From positions 1 to 64,000 of the forward strand of contig JAUIAS010000011.1 in assembly GCA_030425395.1 (NCBI GenBank): a stretch of 64,000 nucleotides of DNA, written 5' to 3'. The notes beneath the pieces were generated by a model that was given only the letters and a program-made list of their open reading frames with translations, searched no databases and was not told the origin of the DNA. The position numbers were made by a program, and so were the translations under genes. The stretch's first letter is position 1; the number at the start of each line of letters is the position of its first letter. The stretch is from Alphaproteobacteria bacterium. Its GTDB lineage: Bacteria; Pseudomonadota; Alphaproteobacteria; Rhodobacterales; Rhodobacteraceae. Below, piece by piece: positions 34,017 to 41,873 of this stretch.

Positions 34017-35509
34017 GCGCGGCCCTTGCGGACATGGGCCGATTTGTGGCGCTGGCGTGCGTGCGGATCGGGCCCGCCTTTTGGCAAGACCTTGCGGATA
34101 TCGGGGTTAAGAACGGTTTCCACGGGCCGGATGTTGTCCACATGACCGCCAAGCGCGGTGTAATCCGACACGGGCAGGGTAAACTCGATCGGCGCGACAA
34201 GCGCGGGTGTCGGCACATAGCCAAAGGAATTGGTGGGCATCTCCATCACATCCACCATGAAGGTAATCCCGCCTCCGGGCCAGACATAGGCCTCGGCCCC
34301 GCCGCAGGACACATAGGTCAGCGCATCCTTGACCGACCGGGTCAGGCGCACAGGGTTTTCCGTGACACCGGCCCGGAGGCTGCCACCCGCGCCGCCCATG
34401 AACAGCACCGAACACAGCGACGGTTCACAATTCTCGGCGATACGTTCGCACGTCAGCCGCAGGCTTTCGGGCATTTCAGCGGGCTGCGGTTCAAGCGCGT
34501 CATCCAGCACGAAATAGGCCCATTGTTCGCCCGTGGTCGATACCATCAGCAGGCGCAGACCAGCCCAGGCGCGCTTGGGATCGGCGGGCCGCAAAATGGT
34601 CAACGGGTCTTCGACATCGGTGCCGCCCCAGCCCGTGCCCGGCTCGGCCACCTGGAAATAGCGACCGGGCGTGGACCGCCGCCCGTTGATACGGATGCCC
34701 GAGGGGGTCATGCCCAGTTGCTTGCCCGCCTCATGTTCGGTCAACACGCCGGTAATGTGGTCGTCCACGACGATCACCTCGTCCACGTGGCCTTCCCATT
34801 GCTTGGCGAACATGCCGATGGTGGCGGACCCGCAGCCGACCCGCATCAGCCGTTCCGGTTCGCCGTTGATGATTGGCGGCTTGCCCGCCTGCACGATGAC
34901 CGTCGCACCGCCGTCTATCTGCATTTCGACGGCTTCTCGGTTGCAAAGCTGCATCAGGGCATCGCAGGTCACGCGGCCTTCTTTCTTGGACCCGCCGGTG
35001 AGATGTTCGACACCGCCCAGCGACAGCATCTTGGACCCGTATTCGGATGTCATCACGTGGCCGATTGCTTCGCCGTCCACGCGCACCACGTCGCGCTCGT
35101 GCCCGATGAAACGGTCAGTGTCGATCTTCACCTTGACGCCGCAATAGCTGTAGATGCCTTCGGTCACCACGGTGACCATATCCACGCCCTCGACTTCCTG
35201 GCTGACGATAAAGGGGGCCGGTTTGTAGTCGGGATAGGTTGTGCCCGCTCCGACTGCGGTGACAAAGGTTCGGTGTCCCTGAATCACGTCGCCATCCCAA
35301 TCCTGCGCATCCCCGGAGGAAGGCAGGAATTCCACCGCCTGCGCGCCGCTTTCGATTACGGTCAGCGGATCCAGCCGCACCAGAACCCCATCGTGGTTGG
35401 CATAGCGGTCACAGGCCCCGGCCTTGCCGTCCGCGATGTAACACATCACCGGGCAGGCATCGCAGCGGATCTTTTCGGCGGGCGTCGTGCGGGCACTGTC
35501 GTCAGGCAT
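34013..35509 (-). CDS. hnr: 6-hydroxynicotinate reductase-like Fe-S flavoprotein
   Basis: 498-residue protein resembling 6-hydroxynicotinate reductase, which reduces 6-hydroxynicotinate to 1,4,5,6-tetrahydro-6-oxonicotinate with ferredoxin in Eubacterium barkeri. An N-terminal cysteine cluster (Cys16, 19, 23, 33 in CDACPVMC plus GACDRY) suits a [4Fe-4S] centre; further cysteines lie at 123, 182, 189 and 226. The segments DGGAT (199-203) and GSAT (227-230) resemble the SGAT-type acceptor sequence used by ApbE. ATG 35509 has AGGAGG upstream. It is followed by an overlapping UPF0280 gene, and enamidase lies nearby. The name rests partly on that context. Confidence 0.7.
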   Translation of the reverse strand: MPDDSARTTPAEKIRCDACPVMCYIADGKAGACDRYANHDGVLVRLDPLTVIESGAQAVEFLPSSGDAQDWDGDVIQGHRTFVTAVGAGTTYPDYKPAPFIVSQEVEGVDMVTVVTEGIYSYCGVKVKIDTDRFIGHERDVVRVDGEAIGHVMTSEYGSKMLSLGGVEHLTGGSKKEGRVTCDALMQLCNREAVEMQIDGGATVIVQAGKPPIINGEPERLMRVGCGSATIGMFAKQWEGHVDEVIVVDDHITGVLTEHEAGKQLGMTPSGIRINGRRSTPGRYFQVAEPGTGWGGTDVEDPLTILRPADPKRAWAGLRLLMVSTTGEQWAYFVLDDALEPQPAEMPESLRLTCERIAENCEPSLCSVLFMGGAGGSLRAGVTENPVRLTRSVKDALTYVSCGGAEAYVWPGGGITFMVDVMEMPTNSFGYVPTPALVAPIEFTLPVSDYTALGGHVDNIRPVETVLNPDIRKVLPKGGPDPHARQRHKSAHVRKGRA

Positions 35510-35538
35510 GGTCGCCTCCTGTGAGTGGGGATGGAAGA

Positions 35539-38280
35539 TCAATCATGGCCGGCCTGCCTGATCGCAGCCCTGAGCCGGGCGGGTGTCACGGGCAGGCGGC
35601 GCAAACGTGCGCCGGTGGCCCGTGTGATCGCATTCAGAATGGCCGGTGCGGTGGGGATCAACGCATGTTCGCCCAGCCCCTTTGCCCCGTAAGGCCCATG
35701 CGCATCCGGTTCTTCGATAATGATCGTGTCGATCGGGGGGACGTCGCCAAAGGTCGGGATCAGGTAATCATGCAGGTTCTCTGTGCGGCCCGGGAGGTAT
35801 TCCTCCATCAGGGCCATGCCCAGCCCCTGTGCCACGCCGCCATGTATCTGGCCTTCGACCAGTAGCGGATTGATCGCGCAGCCGACATCATGGGCCGCAA
35901 CCATGTGAAGAACACGCGTGGTCCCGAGCTTTAGATCGACCTCGACCATGGCCAGATGCGCGGCATAGCCATATTGCGCATAAGGGTCTCCCTGACCATT
36001 TTCGTCGAGCGGTTTGGTCGGGGGGTCATAGCTTTCCAGCACCCGCATGACATAGCCGTCGGCGTCGGGTTCCAGATGGTCCAGCCGCAGGCGATGTGTC
36101 GCGGCACCGTCGATGACGTGCACGCCGTCGCCCAGATCAATGCGGGAATCGTCCGCGGCGTTCACATGTGACAGAATCTGCCGCCGCAACGCCTCACCGG
36201 CCAGACGCGCGGCATTGCCGGTCACAAAAGTCTGCCGGGAGGCGGATGTCTTGCCCGCGTCGGGGGTGCGGTCGGTGTCGCCATCCACGATGGCGATCCG
36301 GAGCACATCCGCCCCCAGCGCGCGCGCGAAAATCTGTGGAATGACGGTGTTGGACCCCTGTCCGATGTCCGCCGCCCCTTGATGCAGCACCACGGTGCCG
36401 TCAGCGCGCACCCCCGCCTTGATGGTTGACGGGTTGGGCAGCGATGTGTTTCCGCAGCCATACCAGCCACCCGCCACGCCAACGCCGCGCTTGCGGGCCT
36501 GATGCTGCGCGTTGAAGGCATCGCAGTCACGGTTCAACTCTGTCCACGCTGGGCGCAAGGCCTCAAGGCAGGCGGTGATCCCGACGCCTTGCTCAAACAC
36601 TTGGGAACAGACCGTTGGCATCCCGTTTTCCAGCGCGTTGGCAATGCGGAATTCCAGCGGATCCTGATCCAGCTTTGCGGCGAGTTCGTCAAACAGCACT
36701 TCTTGCGCCACAGCCGATTGCGGCACCCCAAAGCCCCGGAACGCTCCGGATGGCGTGCCGTTTGTATAGATGCCGCGTGCTGTCGCCACATAGTCGCGCA
36801 CCCGGTATGGGCCCGAAGCATGGATCGGCACGCGATTGGCCACTGTCGGTCCCCAGCTTGCATAGGCACCTGTGTTGAAAATGCCGTCAAACCGCATCCC
36901 CGAGATCGCGCCGTCGCGGGTTGCACCGATCCTGAGCGTGATGGACGACGGGTGGCGTTTGGTTGTGGACGCCATGCTTTCCTGACGCGAATAAGTGATG
37001 CGCACAGGTGCATTCAGCCTGAGAGCGGCGAGCGCGACAAAGGGTTGGAACGACACGTCGATCTTGGACCCGAACCCGCCACCTGTCGCGGTCGGCACCA
37101 CCCGGATGTCTTCCAGAGGCAGCGCAAGGATGGTGGCCAGTGTTTCCTGATCCATGACAGCCGCCTGCGTGCAGCCGTGCACGTGCAGCCGCCCGTCCAC
37201 CACCTCGGCGAAACCGGCCTCTGGTTCGATATAGCCATGTTCGACATAGGCGGTTTCAAACGTCGCCTCGACGCTCAGATCGGCCCGCGCCAGCGCGGTT
37301 TCGGCATCGCCATGTTTGACAAACCCCTGACACAGGACGTTGTCGGCATGCCCGTCATGCAGTTGTGCCGCGCCGGGCACCATGGCCTCTTCCGGCGTAA
37401 GCATCGGCGGCAACGGGGTCCACTCAATGGGGAAATCTTCCGGATCGAAGCGGGAGATCTCCTCGGCAGGGCCGACGATGGCGGCGATGGCCTCGCCCCT
37501 GTGGCGGGCCAGTCCTTCGGCAAAGACCGGCTGGTCGATGAATCCCGGGATCACGCCAAAGCGGTTGCGGCCGGGAATGTCCGACGCGGTCAGAACCAGC
37601 GCCACCCAAGGATGGGCGCGCTGGAACGCGTCCAGATCTCCGATGGTGAATTCGGCGTGATGGTGCGGCGAACGGATCACGCGCAGGACAAGCGTATCCT
37701 GTCCGGCCACGTCATCTCCGAAACGTTCGGTTCCGTCGACCTTGGGGCGTCCGTCCAGCCGGGTGAGCGAGGTGCCCACATCGCCGGATACGGCCTCGGC
37801 AGTAATCGGGCCATGCCCCGCCGCGACAACCGCGTCGATGATCTTGCGATATCCGGTGCAGCGGCACAGCACCCCACCAAGGGCGTCTTCCACCTGGGCA
37901 TGATCCGGCGATCGGGTATCGCGCAGCAAGGCCACGGCGGCGGTCATCATGCCGGGAGTGCAGATGCCGCATTGGGCGGCCTGATGGGCGTGAAAACTAT
38001 CGGCAAGCCGTTGGGCGATGTCGTCGCGCTCAACCAGTCCAGCCTGTGTTTCCACAACGGTGCCCTGCGCCTGCGCCGTGGGCATCAGGCAGGCACAGAC
38101 GGGTGCCCCGTCGACCAGAACGGTACAGGCTCCGCAATCGCCCGCGTTGCAGCCGACCTTGACGTCGCGCGCGTCCAGCCGTTCGCGCAGGCTGTGCGAC
38201 AACCTTTCGCCCGGTGCCGGTGCCACCGAGACGTCCGAACCATTCAGCGTGAAGCTGGTCACGTCGAGCGTCTTATCCAT
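35539..38280 (-). CDS. Fused [2Fe-2S]/molybdopterin subunit of a xanthine-dehydrogenase-family hydroxylase
   Basis: 913-residue protein combining the two-cluster iron-sulfur subunit and the molybdenum subunit of a Mo hydroxylase, which hydroxylates N-heterocycles next to the ring nitrogen using water. Residues 1-160 hold both [2Fe-2S] sites (Cys44, 49, 52, 64 and Cys104, 107, 139, 141). Residues about 165-905 are the Mo-binding part, with TATGGGFGSKIDV, GAFRGFGVPQ and, near the end, GPYGAKGLGEHALIPTAP containing the catalytic Glu. It overlaps the FAD subunit gene by 8 bases. Given hnr and enamidase next door, nicotinate (to 6-hydroxynicotinate) is the likely substrate class, though other purine- or pyridine-like rings are possible. 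Confidence 0.88.
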   Translation of the reverse strand: MDKTLDVTSFTLNGSDVSVAPAPGERLSHSLRERLDARDVKVGCNAGDCGACTVLVDGAPVCACLMPTAQAQGTVVETQAGLVERDDIAQRLADSFHAHQAAQCGICTPGMMTAAVALLRDTRSPDHAQVEDALGGVLCRCTGYRKIIDAVVAAGHGPITAEAVSGDVGTSLTRLDGRPKVDGTERFGDDVAGQDTLVLRVIRSPHHHAEFTIGDLDAFQRAHPWVALVLTASDIPGRNRFGVIPGFIDQPVFAEGLARHRGEAIAAIVGPAEEISRFDPEDFPIEWTPLPPMLTPEEAMVPGAAQLHDGHADNVLCQGFVKHGDAETALARADLSVEATFETAYVEHGYIEPEAGFAEVVDGRLHVHGCTQAAVMDQETLATILALPLEDIRVVPTATGGGFGSKIDVSFQPFVALAALRLNAPVRITYSRQESMASTTKRHPSSITLRIGATRDGAISGMRFDGIFNTGAYASWGPTVANRVPIHASGPYRVRDYVATARGIYTNGTPSGAFRGFGVPQSAVAQEVLFDELAAKLDQDPLEFRIANALENGMPTVCSQVFEQGVGITACLEALRPAWTELNRDCDAFNAQHQARKRGVGVAGGWYGCGNTSLPNPSTIKAGVRADGTVVLHQGAADIGQGSNTVIPQIFARALGADVLRIAIVDGDTDRTPDAGKTSASRQTFVTGNAARLAGEALRRQILSHVNAADDSRIDLGDGVHVIDGAATHRLRLDHLEPDADGYVMRVLESYDPPTKPLDENGQGDPYAQYGYAAHLAMVEVDLKLGTTRVLHMVAAHDVGCAINPLLVEGQIHGGVAQGLGMALMEEYLPGRTENLHDYLIPTFGDVPPIDTIIIEEPDAHGPYGAKGLGEHALIPTAPAILNAITRATGARLRRLPVTPARLRAAIRQAGHD

Positions 38281-39106
38281 GGCTGCCTCCGCAGGACGTG
38301 ACCAGAGCGCGCAGGATCATGTTGCGCACCGCATCCAAGCGGTATTCGGCGCTGCCGCGCACATCCGAAATGGGCGACAATGTTCCAAGCGGTGCCGCCG
38401 CGACGATGCCTGCGGCGTCGTCCACGGCGCGTCCTTCCAGAGAGGTTTCCAGATCACGCAATCGTGTGGCCACCGGGCCGCAAGCCCCCACAGCCACCCG
38501 CACGTCGCGCATCTGCCCGGCTTCGACGCGAACCAGCGACGCGACCATGGCAATAGAGATCACCAGATATTTGCGCGACCCCAGTTTCTGGAACGCACCG
38601 GTTCCCGCGCCGGGGTCTGGTATCCAAAGCGATTGCAGCAGTTCATCGCCACTGCGTGCCGTTCTGCGCGGACCAAGGATGAAATCGGCAAGCGGCATGT
38701 CCCGCGGCCCGCGCGGAGATACCAGCCGCACCTGTGCATCCAGCGTCAATAAGGCCGGCACCCCGTCCGCCGCAGGCGACGCATTGCACAGGTTGCCTCC
38801 GATCGTTCCCGCATTCTGGATCTGGAGCGATCCGACCTCGCGCGCGGCGGCCCGCAAGCCGTCAAAGCAGGCGGGCAGGTCTGCGCGCGCAATCGCGGTC
38901 CATGTCGTCGTGGCGCCGATGCGCCATCCCTGCCCATCCCGCGCAATCCCGGAAAATCCGGGCAGGCGCGTGATATCGAGCACATTGTCCGGCAAAGGCC
39001 CGTCCCCGCGCGCGGGATACCAGTCGGTCCCGCCTGCAATGACGGAAGCATCCGCTGCCAGCGCGGCGAATGCGTCTTCAATCCTGTCTGGGCGATGATA
39101 GCTCAC
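38273..39106 (-). CDS. FAD subunit of xanthine-dehydrogenase-family hydroxylase
   Basis: 277-residue FAD-binding subunit (CoxM/NdhF type) passing electrons from the Mo/Fe-S subunit to an acceptor. FAD-binding residues lie in DASVIAGGTDWYPA (about residues 19-32) and in QIQNAGTIGGNLCNASPAAD (about 95-114), the typical second loop. It begins with GTG at 39106 and is the first gene of the operon, divergent from enamidase across a 249-base region. With the fused subunit it makes a complete enzyme. Confidence 0.9.
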   Translation of the reverse strand: MSYHRPDRIEDAFAALAADASVIAGGTDWYPARGDGPLPDNVLDITRLPGFSGIARDGQGWRIGATTTWTAIARADLPACFDGLRAAAREVGSLQIQNAGTIGGNLCNASPAADGVPALLTLDAQVRLVSPRGPRDMPLADFILGPRRTARSGDELLQSLWIPDPGAGTGAFQKLGSRKYLVISIAMVASLVRVEAGQMRDVRVAVGACGPVATRLRDLETSLEGRAVDDAAGIVAAAPLGTLSPISDVRGSAEYRLDAVRNMILRALVTSCGGSHG

Positions 39107-39355
39107 CGGTCGCTCCCTGATTGCGTGCCGATTGTTTCACCGGCTTTTTGTTTGCGTACAAATAAGAAAGCCGCCTGATCGGGATTCTGTCAAACCCTTT
39201 CGTTATTCTGATGGGGCTCACGCTCAGTTCGTCGGTGGCGCGCAGATGAAACCTGTGCGCCAGCCACCAGATACCGGGCCATTGGGCCCGTGCGAAACAC
39301 TTGATCGCGGATCGGTTTCTGTTAGCGTTCAAATGAAACACGGGGAGATAAACCA
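39107..39355. promoter_or_regulatory. Divergent control region of the Mo-hydroxylase operon and enamidase
   Basis: 249 bases with no plausible gene. It has three inverted repeats. One is CGGCTTT...AAAGCCG with an inner TTTG-CGTA-CAAA (39141-39173), possibly an operator. The others are GGCGCGCAG...CTGTGCGCC (39237-39261, one mismatch) and CGGGCC-ATTG-GGCCCG (39275-39290). GGGGAG lies 8 bases before the enamidase ATG. No regulator gene dedicated to this pair is adjacent, so control may come from the MarR gene at 31.5 kb or from elsewhere. Confidence 0.45.
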
Positions 39356-40552
39356 ATGGCAGACGCTGCACCTTCTTCCGCTCCTGCGGGCAAACTCGTC
39401 ATCCGAAACATCGGCTTGATGTTGTCGGGCAAGATGGAAGAGCCGATTTTTGATGCCGATTGTCTGATCGCGGTGGATGGCCGTATTTCGGAATGGGGCC
39501 GCGAGGCGAATCTGGATACCGAAGGGGCCGACACGTTGATTGATGCCAATGGATGCACCTTGGCACCGGGGCTGATCGACAGCCATGTTCACCCGGTTGT
39601 GGGGGATTACACCCCGCGTCAGCAACAGTTGCATTGGATCGAATCCACTCTGCACGGCGGGGTGACGACATTGATCTCGGCCGGCGAAGTGCACATGCCG
39701 GGCCGACCCAAGGATGTTGTCGGGCTCAAGGCGATGGCGATCGCCTCGCAGCGTTGGTACGAGAATTTCCGCCCTGCCGGCGTCAAGGTGCACGCAGGCG
39801 CGCCCGTGATCGAACACGGCATGGTCGAAGAAGATTTTGCGGAACTGGCGGGCGCGGGGGTCAAGCTGTTGGGAGAGGTCGGCCTTGGCACCGTCAAGGA
39901 TGGCAAGACCGCGCGGCAGATGGTGGATTGGGCCCGCAAATACGGCATCCAGTCGACGATCCATACAGGCGGCCCGTCGATCCCCGGTTCGGGCCTGATC
40001 GACGCCGACATGGTGATGGAGACCGGCACGGACGTTGTCGGCCATATCAACGGCGGGCATTCCGCGTTGCCGGATGATCAGATCGTGTGCCTGTGTGAAA
40101 ACTGCTCCGCGGCCCTTGAGATCGTGCACAATGGCAATGAACGCGCCGCCCTCCTGACGTTGAATACCGCGCGTGAACTGGGCAAGCTGGATCAGCTCAT
40201 TCTTGGCACCGATGGTCCGGCCGGGTCCGGGGTGCAGCCGCTGGGGATCATGCGGATGGTCGCGATGCTGTCGTCGCTGGGCAATGTCCCGGCCGAGATC
40301 GCCTTTTGCTTTGCCAATGGCAACACCGCGCGGCGTCGCGATCTGGATTGCGGGTTGATCGAGGTCGGGAAATCCGCGGATTTCGTTCTGATGGATCAGG
40401 CCCAGCATGCGCCGGGCAAACATATCCTCGAATCGGTTCAGCTTGGTAACCTGCCCGGCGTTGGCATGACGATCATCGACGGCGCTGTTTGTTCAGGGCG
40501 CAGCCGGAACACGCCGCCCGCCGGGCGCGTGCCCGAAATCGTGCGCGGTTGA
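39356..40552 (+). CDS. ena: Enamidase (amidohydrolase superfamily)
   Basis: 398-residue metal-dependent hydrolase predicted to open 1,4,5,6-tetrahydro-6-oxonicotinate to 2-formylglutarate and ammonia. It resembles the E. barkeri enamidase along its length: LHGGVTTLISAG, PGRPKD, NFRPAGVKVH, LLGEVGLGT, HTGGPSIPGS and the C-terminal SRNTPPA all have counterparts there. Metal ligands in sight: His77 and His79 (SHVHP), bridging Glu174, His203, His230 and Asp286 (GTDGPAG). It is divergent from the Mo-hydroxylase/hnr operon, and next gene downstream is ectR on the other strand. Dihydroorotase- or hydantoinase-like activity is less likely. Confidence 0.88.
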   Translation: MADAAPSSAPAGKLVIRNIGLMLSGKMEEPIFDADCLIAVDGRISEWGREANLDTEGADTLIDANGCTLAPGLIDSHVHPVVGDYTPRQQQLHWIESTLHGGVTTLISAGEVHMPGRPKDVVGLKAMAIASQRWYENFRPAGVKVHAGAPVIEHGMVEEDFAELAGAGVKLLGEVGLGTVKDGKTARQMVDWARKYGIQSTIHTGGPSIPGSGLIDADMVMETGTDVVGHINGGHSALPDDQIVCLCENCSAALEIVHNGNERAALLTLNTARELGKLDQLILGTDGPAGSGVQPLGIMRMVAMLSSLGNVPAEIAFCFANGNTARRRDLDCGLIEVGKSADFVLMDQAQHAPGKHILESVQLGNLPGVGMTIIDGAVCSGRSRNTPPAGRVPEIVRG

Positions 40553-40572
40553 CGGCGCACGGCTCAATGCAA

Positions 40573-41070
40573 TCAGGGCTGTTCCGCCGCGCCGTTGCGC
40601 GCGGCGCTCAGCTCACCCGTGTGCAGGACCGGCGACGCGTCAATGTCTTCGGCGTCCAGCATCGCTGCGACCCGTTCAAGCGCGGCAACCAGCATCGCCT
40701 GTTCCCAGTCGTCCAGCTTTTCGAACTCGCGCACATATCTTTGTTGCAGGGCATCGGGCGCGCTTGTCAGGGTTTCGCGGCCTTCATCGGTTATGATGAT
40801 GTCAGTCTGGCGGCGGTCCACCTCTGATCGGCGGCGCAGCACCAGCCCCTGTTTTACCAGCTTGTCGACCAAAGCGGTCACCGTCGCCTGCGATACGCCC
40901 ATGCGGGTTGAAATGCCTTTGGCGGTTGTCTGGCCCGTTTCACCCACCACCTGAAGCACCCGGAACTGCACCGGCGTGACGCCGGCGGACGTGGCCAGCT
41001 TTCGGCCATACCTTTCGGTGGCTTTCAGGATGCGGCGAATGGCTATCAGGCTGATATCTGTTCTGTCCAT
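40573..41070 (-). CDS. ectR: EctR, MarR-family regulator of the ectoine operon
   Basis: 165-residue winged-helix regulator in divergent orientation to ectABC-ask. The recognition region is TTAKGISTRMGVSQATVTALVDKLVKQGLVLRR, followed by the wing with RRQTDIIITDEGRE. MarR-type EctR proteins repress ect operons under low osmolarity in methylotrophs and other bacteria, and its position argues for the same here. It ends near the enamidase stop (20 bases), convergent. The intergenic region holds repeats that may be its operator. Confidence 0.85.
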   Translation of the reverse strand: MDRTDISLIAIRRILKATERYGRKLATSAGVTPVQFRVLQVVGETGQTTAKGISTRMGVSQATVTALVDKLVKQGLVLRRRSEVDRRQTDIIITDEGRETLTSAPDALQQRYVREFEKLDDWEQAMLVAALERVAAMLDAEDIDASPVLHTGELSAARNGAAEQP

Positions 41071-41115
41071 CGTAAGTCTCCAAGGTGATGAAAGCTGCCA
41101 TATTCTCGCGGTTTG

Positions 41116-41166
41116 AGCAATATACTTTGCTTGATAGGGCTGTGAGGCGAAGTAATAAGCAAAGTA
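41116..41166. promoter_or_regulatory. Candidate EctR operator
   Basis: Three related half-sites in the AT-rich ectR-ectA gap. AGCAATATACTTTGCT (41116-41131) has perfect 5-bp arms AGCAA/TTGCT around six bases. TACTTTGCTT (41123-41132) is repeated inverted as AAGCAAAGTA at 41157-41166 with a 24-base spacer. The sites lie between ectR and ectA, close to the ectR start, and suit a MarR-type dimer. Confidence 0.5.
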
Positions 41167-41222
41167 AAAATCACCAAAAAATTCATGTAAAACAGTGTGT
41201 ATGGCAAAAATAATTTAGCCTC

Positions 41223-41250
41223 TTGAAATAAAATTCGATCCTGTTATTTA
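41223..41250 (+). promoter_or_regulatory. Candidate ectA promoter
   Basis: TTGAAA and TATTTA with a 16-base spacer, ending 33 bases before the ectA ATG, inside a notably AT-rich stretch (41160-41260). AT-rich, weakly spaced promoters are usual for osmotically induced genes. Assigned by eye. Confidence 0.35.
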
Positions 41251-41282
41251 GTTATGCGAAACAATTTGGAGACTTTGGAAAG

Positions 41283-41813
41283 ATGCAGCACGCCATTGAC
41301 ATGTTCCGCTCGAAAGCCCCCGTCTTGCGCAGACCCGATGCGCGCGATGGAGCGGCGATCTGGGAATTGGTTCAGGCGTGCAAGCCGCTTGATGAAAACT
41401 CGGTGTATTGCAATCTTGTGCAGTGCGACCACTTCCGCGACACCTGCGTTGTTGCCGAACGCGACGGCCGCGTCGTTGGGTGGGTGTCCGGTTATATCCT
41501 TCCCAATGATCCGCAGACGCTGTTTGTCTGGCAGGTCGCTGTGCATTCATCCGCGCGCGGTCTTGGGCTTGGTTCGCTCATGCTGGCCAGTCTGATGGAG
41601 CGTGACACCTGCAAGGATGTCACGCGAATGCAGACCACCATCACCGCCGACAACGAAGCGTCCTGGTCGCTGTTTCGCCGATTCTCGCGGCGTCGCGGGG
41701 GCGAGCTGTCCTCGCAGGCGCATTTTACCCGCGATACGCACTTTCGCGGTCTGCAGGCGACCGAACACATGGTCACGATCACCTTCCGTGACCGGATGGA
41801 AGCCGCCGCCTGA
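41283..41813 (+). CDS. ectA: Diaminobutyrate acetyltransferase EctA
   Basis: Converts L-2,4-diaminobutyrate and acetyl-CoA to N-gamma-acetyldiaminobutyrate, second step of ectoine synthesis. The 176-residue GNAT protein has the usual EctA signatures: LRRPDARDGAAIWELVQ, the substrate loop LDENSVYCNLVQCDHF (about 37-52), and the acetyl-CoA loop VHSSARGLGLGSLML (about 92-106). It is first in the operon ectA-ectB-ectC-ask and divergent from ectR. GGAGA lies 10 bases before the ATG. Confidence 0.95.
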   Translation: MQHAIDMFRSKAPVLRRPDARDGAAIWELVQACKPLDENSVYCNLVQCDHFRDTCVVAERDGRVVGWVSGYILPNDPQTLFVWQVAVHSSARGLGLGSLMLASLMERDTCKDVTRMQTTITADNEASWSLFRRFSRRRGGELSSQAHFTRDTHFRGLQATEHMVTITFRDRMEAAA

Positions 41814-41873
41814 GGCGCGCGACCCATGCAACGCAGCCCCCTTTTTCCGCAAATGATACTGGAAGGACCAGTT

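Noticed and set aside
33821-35524. 567-residue open frame on the plus strand
   Set aside because: Antisense to hnr and part of UPF0280; long only because stops are scarce at this GC.
36502-38301. 599-residue open frame on the plus strand
   Set aside because: Antisense to the Mo-hydroxylase gene, which has clear cofactor motifs; the shadow has none.
39300-39320. TTGATCGCGGATC as an FNR box before enamidase
   Set aside because: The second half (GATCG) departs from the RTCAA consensus, so it is unlikely to be bound.
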